DNA of 64,000 bases from DASCOT01 sp965197275. GTDB lineage: Bacteria; Acidobacteriota; UBA890; WLXD01. The stretch's first letter is position 1, and each line of letters begins with the position of its first letter. Location: NCBI GenBank assembly GCA_965197275.1, contig CBDAMQ010000015.1:1-64000 (forward strand), read 5' to 3'. A program made the position numbers and the translations under genes. The notes under the pieces were generated by a model. It was not told the DNA's origin. It saw only the letters and a program-made list of their open reading frames with translations, and ran no database searches. Positions 60,741-64,000 of this stretch are shown in pieces.

Positions 60741-62738
60741 TCAGTTTGATTCAACCGTTACCGGTGTGCTGCCGTCTGGAAATCCGTCGATGCCGAACTC
60801 GGCCAGTAGCGCCGCGGCCAGGTTCTGCAGCGACGTTGCCGACCGCGCCAAGGCTCGGTTGGTGGCCAGCACCCCCGGCACCCCTGTCGGGTCCCAGATG
60901 TGATCGCCGGACCAATCGTCCGTGTTGTCGGTGATGAACTCCGCTGCCAGCCCGCCAAGCGCAGCGTTCCCGGAGCCGCGCACGTGCGGCGCATAGCCGA
61001 CGATGATGTCGGGCCCGATCTCCAGGTGGCCGCGGTCGTGGAAGTCCCGGTCGCGGAGGAAGACCCGCTTGACAGCGGGCTCGCCAGTAGCCGGATCAAC
61101 GGTCGCCAGGAGGTCACGCTCGAGCCGCAGAAGGGTCTCCTCACGGTCGCCCGGGGCGACAGCCCCTTCCGGTTCTCGACCGCGGATGTTCAGGTACAGC
61201 GCGCTGATACCGACGCTGTACGCCTGCGTGGCCCCCCAATCGACGCCGGTGAAGAACTCTCGTACGGGCAGTCGGGTGCGACGTTGCAGCGCCATGTAGC
61301 CGTTCTCATGCAGCCAGGTGTTCAGGTGGAACGACCTACGCCAGCTGCCGAACCCATGGTCCGACATGATCACCAGGAGGGTGTCGTCGGAGATACGATC
61401 CAACGTACGGCCGATAAGCGCATCGAACTCCACGTAGGCGCTCGGAATCACGTCGCGATACGGATCATGAGTCTCGCTCACGTACGCCGGGTGCTCGGGG
61501 TCGCGTGTCAGGCCCCACATCACATGCGACAGCTGGTCGATGCTGCCGAAATAGGAGAACAGGAAGCCGCCGGCCCAATCATCGAGCAGATGGTTGAATT
61601 GCGCTGTCGTCTCGGCGCGGGTGAGTGCCACCTGTGCCAAGTATTCATCGATGTCCAGGACGCCCCACTGAATCGCCTTCGTGTCCTGGGGCATCTCCTG
61701 GGTGTAGTAGCGGCCGGTGGCGTCGGCGAGTTCGGTAGCGAACGATTCCGGGTGCGAGATCGCCGACGCGGGATTGGCCGGATCGATCTGAATTGGCGTT
61801 ACATAAAGTCCGAAATCCGGCCGTACGGACTTCAGATAGAACCGCACCGCACCGGAGATCGACATCACATATGGCACGAGATCGAAATCGACGCCGACCC
61901 ACGGACTCCACTCTCCCACTTCTAGGATGAGCTCCTGATCGTTGATCACGATCTTCGCGACCGGGCCGTCGGGATCGACGAACACCTGGAAGTCAGCGCC
62001 GACGGCATCACCCTCCTCGAGGGTGAAAGGGTTGTCGGTGAGGGCGTAGAGGGTGCCGTTGAATTCGCCGTCGATGAGATCAGCGGGGTAAATGTGACCT
62101 CCCGAAACGTCGGACTTCATGAACTGGCGCCGATCTGTGGAGAAGAACGTGAACTCGCCGGGAGAGCCGCCGAGGTCTGGGGTCCCCATGCCGGAGAGCT
62201 CGCGGCTGCCGACGCCGACGGGTGGGAAGTTGGCGGGCATGCGCACCAGCGTGCTCTCGATGCCGTTGTCGCTGAGCAGCTGCCAGAACGGCGTGCCGTA
62301 GCGAGCTAGTTGGATATCGCCGCCGCTGAGCGGGAAATTCCAACCCCCGAGGCTGAGGGACCGTCCGATCGGCGTCTCCTTGGTCATCGCCTGGTACGGC
62401 CAGCCGAACGGCAGCGGCGGGTCGCGATCGAGATCACGATGTAGGAAGTCGAAGATACCGTGACCGCCGGAGTCCAAGCCGGTGATGAAGTTCGACCAAG
62501 CGACGGGGCTTTGCGGTGTCAGCGAGGTCTCTAGAGGACCGAATGAGCCTGCGTCCGCCAGTCGCTTGAAGTTCGGTAGGCGACCGGCGTCCATGAGCTC
62601 CTGTGTAAGGGTGTAGTCGAGGCCGTCGATCCCCAGCACGATCACGTCGGGCCCGTCTGATGACGCCCGGCCACTACAGCTGGCGACCGTCGCCGCCGCC
62701 AACATGACGGTCCACGCGCCGGCGGTCCGTTTCGACAT
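60741..62738 (-). CDS. Type I phosphodiesterase/alkaline-phosphatase superfamily lipoprotein
   Basis: About 665 residues. Start at ATG 62738 gives MSKRTAGAWTVMLAAATVASC, a lipoprotein leader; a TTG at 62759 overlapping the upstream stop would add seven residues. Metal and active-site segments: VLGIDGLDYTLTQELMDAG, TPQSPVAWSNFITG, FGSIDQLSHVMWG, VIMSDHGFGSW, and GDHIWDPTGVPG. These match nucleotide pyrophosphatase/phosphodiesterase-like members of the superfamily that appear as AP-family proteins in many environmental genomes. Probably hydrolyses or transfers phospho-groups outside the inner membrane. Follows a paralogous gene directly. Confidence 0.88.
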   Translation of the reverse strand: MSKRTAGAWTVMLAAATVASCSGRASSDGPDVIVLGIDGLDYTLTQELMDAGRLPNFKRLADAGSFGPLETSLTPQSPVAWSNFITGLDSGGHGIFDFLHRDLDRDPPLPFGWPYQAMTKETPIGRSLSLGGWNFPLSGGDIQLARYGTPFWQLLSDNGIESTLVRMPANFPPVGVGSRELSGMGTPDLGGSPGEFTFFSTDRRQFMKSDVSGGHIYPADLIDGEFNGTLYALTDNPFTLEEGDAVGADFQVFVDPDGPVAKIVINDQELILEVGEWSPWVGVDFDLVPYVMSISGAVRFYLKSVRPDFGLYVTPIQIDPANPASAISHPESFATELADATGRYYTQEMPQDTKAIQWGVLDIDEYLAQVALTRAETTAQFNHLLDDWAGGFLFSYFGSIDQLSHVMWGLTRDPEHPAYVSETHDPYRDVIPSAYVEFDALIGRTLDRISDDTLLVIMSDHGFGSWRRSFHLNTWLHENGYMALQRRTRLPVREFFTGVDWGATQAYSVGISALYLNIRGREPEGAVAPGDREETLLRLERDLLATVDPATGEPAVKRVFLRDRDFHDRGHLEIGPDIIVGYAPHVRGSGNAALGGLAAEFITDNTDDWSGDHIWDPTGVPGVLATNRALARSATSLQNLAAALLAEFGIDGFPDGSTPVTVESN

Positions 62739-62755
62739 TCGATGGGCGCCGACGC

Positions 62756-64000
62756 TCAAGGCCCCGATTCCCCAGCCCGTGCGCTGTCGTCGAAGAGCGG
62801 GCGACCATCCATATATTTCGGCGTTGGAACGCCGAATTGTTGCAGCGCGGTCGGGGCGATGTCGATCAACGCCGGATCGTCCACGTCGATGTCACGATTG
62901 CAGAACAACACACCTGGAACAAGACGCGGATCGACACAATGGTCGCCACTCCAGGCCTTGACGTTGTCCTCGAACAGCGGCGCGTCGACGACCCCGGTGG
63001 CGCAGTCCCAGGACGTACGGTAGCCGCGGTTGTAACCGATAACGAACTCCGGGGCATTTTCGAGGTAGGGGCCGCGGTACAGCTCGGCGGTGTCGAAGGC
63101 CTCGACGATCGCTACCTCGTCGTTGTCCTGGTCCTGAAGTCCGCGGAGTCGGGCGCCGATCTCGGCCTTCAGAGCGTCCACTTCGGCGCGTTCGACGATT
63201 CCTTGGGACTCGCGACCCTTGATATTGAAGAACATCCCGGACAATCCCAGGCAGTACGCCCGGGTGCGCGACCAGTCGACGTCGCGAAGCCATTCCGCGG
63301 TGCCGTCGGCGCCGTCTTTGAGAGCGAGGTAGCCGTTGTCCAGCAGCCACCGGTTGAGGTTTACGCCTCTACGGAAGGAAGTGAAGCCGTGATCTGATAG
63401 CACCATCAGCAGGTCGTCGTCAGTGATCTTCTCCAGTACCTCGCCGACAAGCGCGTCGTTGCGAACATAGAGCTCCTCGATGGTGTCGCGGCAATCGCTG
63501 GGGCTGCCGTCGTCGGCAGGGTGCCCCTTTTCGATGTAACGCCAGAACATGTGCTGGATCCGGTCGGTGGCGTCGAACACACACACCAGACAGCCGCGTC
63601 GGAGTCGTTCCATTGCCGCAAAGAACATCTCCTTGCGCTCACTGTCGATGTCGAACGTGAGCTGCTTGAAATGGCGATCGTCGATCACCTTCTCGTTCAG
63701 TGCCCAGGTATCCTCGGCAAGTCCCAGCGTCGAGTACCTGCCCTGCATCTTCGCCAGGTACACGGCGTAGTAGTCGGGGTGTGAGATCGGCATCGCAGGG
63801 CTTTCCGGATCGAGCGCTATCGGCGTCATGTACATCGAGAAGTCGCCGTTCATCTCGGTCATCATGACGCGCGCAATGCCGCGCACTTTGATGCCGGGCG
63901 CGGCGGGAAACGTAAGCGCTACCCAGTCCGAAATCTCGCCGAGGGCCAGGTCGACGCTTTCTGCGCCGAACACCACCCGAGCTCGGTTCTCGCTGCGATC
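62756..64000 (-). CDS. Type I phosphodiesterase/alkaline-phosphatase superfamily protein, 5' end beyond window
   Basis: The frame is open to the window edge, so the N-terminus with the first metal site and nucleophile is not seen. The visible 414 residues include VFDATDRIQHMFWRY, VLSDHGFTSFRRGVNLN, SGMFFNIKGRESQGI, EFVIGYNRGYRTSWD, and WSGDHCVDPRLVPGVLFCN, the same order of motifs as the downstream paralogue (identity is moderate). It ends in PKYMDGRPLFDD. The stop overlaps or abuts the next start, so the two form an operon with the microprotein and membrane protein. Lacks the LGYI tail. Confidence 0.85.
   Translation of the reverse strand, partial: DRSENRARVVFGAESVDLALGEISDWVALTFPAAPGIKVRGIARVMMTEMNGDFSMYMTPIALDPESPAMPISHPDYYAVYLAKMQGRYSTLGLAEDTWALNEKVIDDRHFKQLTFDIDSERKEMFFAAMERLRRGCLVCVFDATDRIQHMFWRYIEKGHPADDGSPSDCRDTIEELYVRNDALVGEVLEKITDDDLLMVLSDHGFTSFRRGVNLNRWLLDNGYLALKDGADGTAEWLRDVDWSRTRAYCLGLSGMFFNIKGRESQGIVERAEVDALKAEIGARLRGLQDQDNDEVAIVEAFDTAELYRGPYLENAPEFVIGYNRGYRTSWDCATGVVDAPLFEDNVKAWSGDHCVDPRLVPGVLFCNRDIDVDDPALIDIAPTALQQFGVPTPKYMDGRPLFDDSARAGESGP

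Overview
The window is high-GC DNA from a Gram-negative bacterium. It encodes a TonB-dependent receptor, many lipoprotein signals, a YfiR-type periplasmic regulator and an outer-membrane style lytic transglycosylase. The mix of alkaline-phosphatase-superfamily lipoproteins, FG-GAP/ASPIC proteins, YfiR proteins, a microcompartment shell gene and several exported peptidases fits an Acidobacteriota-like or related environmental lineage. That placement is inference; a RecA tree would settle it.

Region by region. 0-3.8 kb (+): the end of a hybrid histidine kinase running into an IS3-type transposase scrap, then a GAF-PAS histidine kinase and its Rcp1-like response regulator, both broken only by frameshifts. 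3.8-12.8 kb (-): a tandem array of Tat-signal Rieske oxygenases and a spermidine-dehydrogenase-like flavoprotein plus an M28 peptidase. One Rieske gene and the flavoprotein are intact; the downstream copies decay progressively into frameshifted genes, a 44-codon stub and a head-to-tail fused fragment. 12.9-23.5 kb: housekeeping and metabolism, with comM/yifB, a Nudix hydrolase, an MltD-like transglycosylase, an acylating aldehyde dehydrogenase next to a lone BMC-H shell gene, recA, and an NSS amino-acid transporter with its MetS-like microprotein subunit. 23.6-26.2 kb: tRNA-Phe(GAA) and a 2.5 kb islet bounded by a repeated 3' half of that tRNA. 26.3-37.4 kb: a sulfatase-like lipoprotein, two YfiR-family proteins, a beta-propeller protein and a signalling operon (TonB receptor, YfiR, hybrid kinase, response regulator, receiver-PP2C phosphatase), two members of which carry a frameshift. 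37.7-50.1 kb: a methyltransferase, a pair of bacterial-PH membrane proteins, a metzincin protease with an overlapping lipoprotein gene, an agmatinase-aminotransferase operon, an FG-GAP/ASPIC protein and an M24 peptidase. 50.1-64 kb: glpK-glpD, an ABC exporter, a calcineurin-like phosphatase, an aquaporin, a sulfatase-like lipoprotein, and an operon of two type I phosphodiesterase-like proteins with a ribbon-helix-helix microprotein and a membrane protein.

Themes. Polyamine use appears three times (spermidine dehydrogenase-like protein, agmatinase, omega-aminotransferase). Glycerol uptake, phosphorylation and oxidation could be complete within the window (aquaporin, GlpK, GlpD). The strongest candidates for a second look are the decaying Rieske/flavoprotein array, the orphan shell gene with a C-terminally extended aldehyde dehydrogenase, the tRNA-Phe islet, and the YfiR-receptor-kinase-phosphatase operon.
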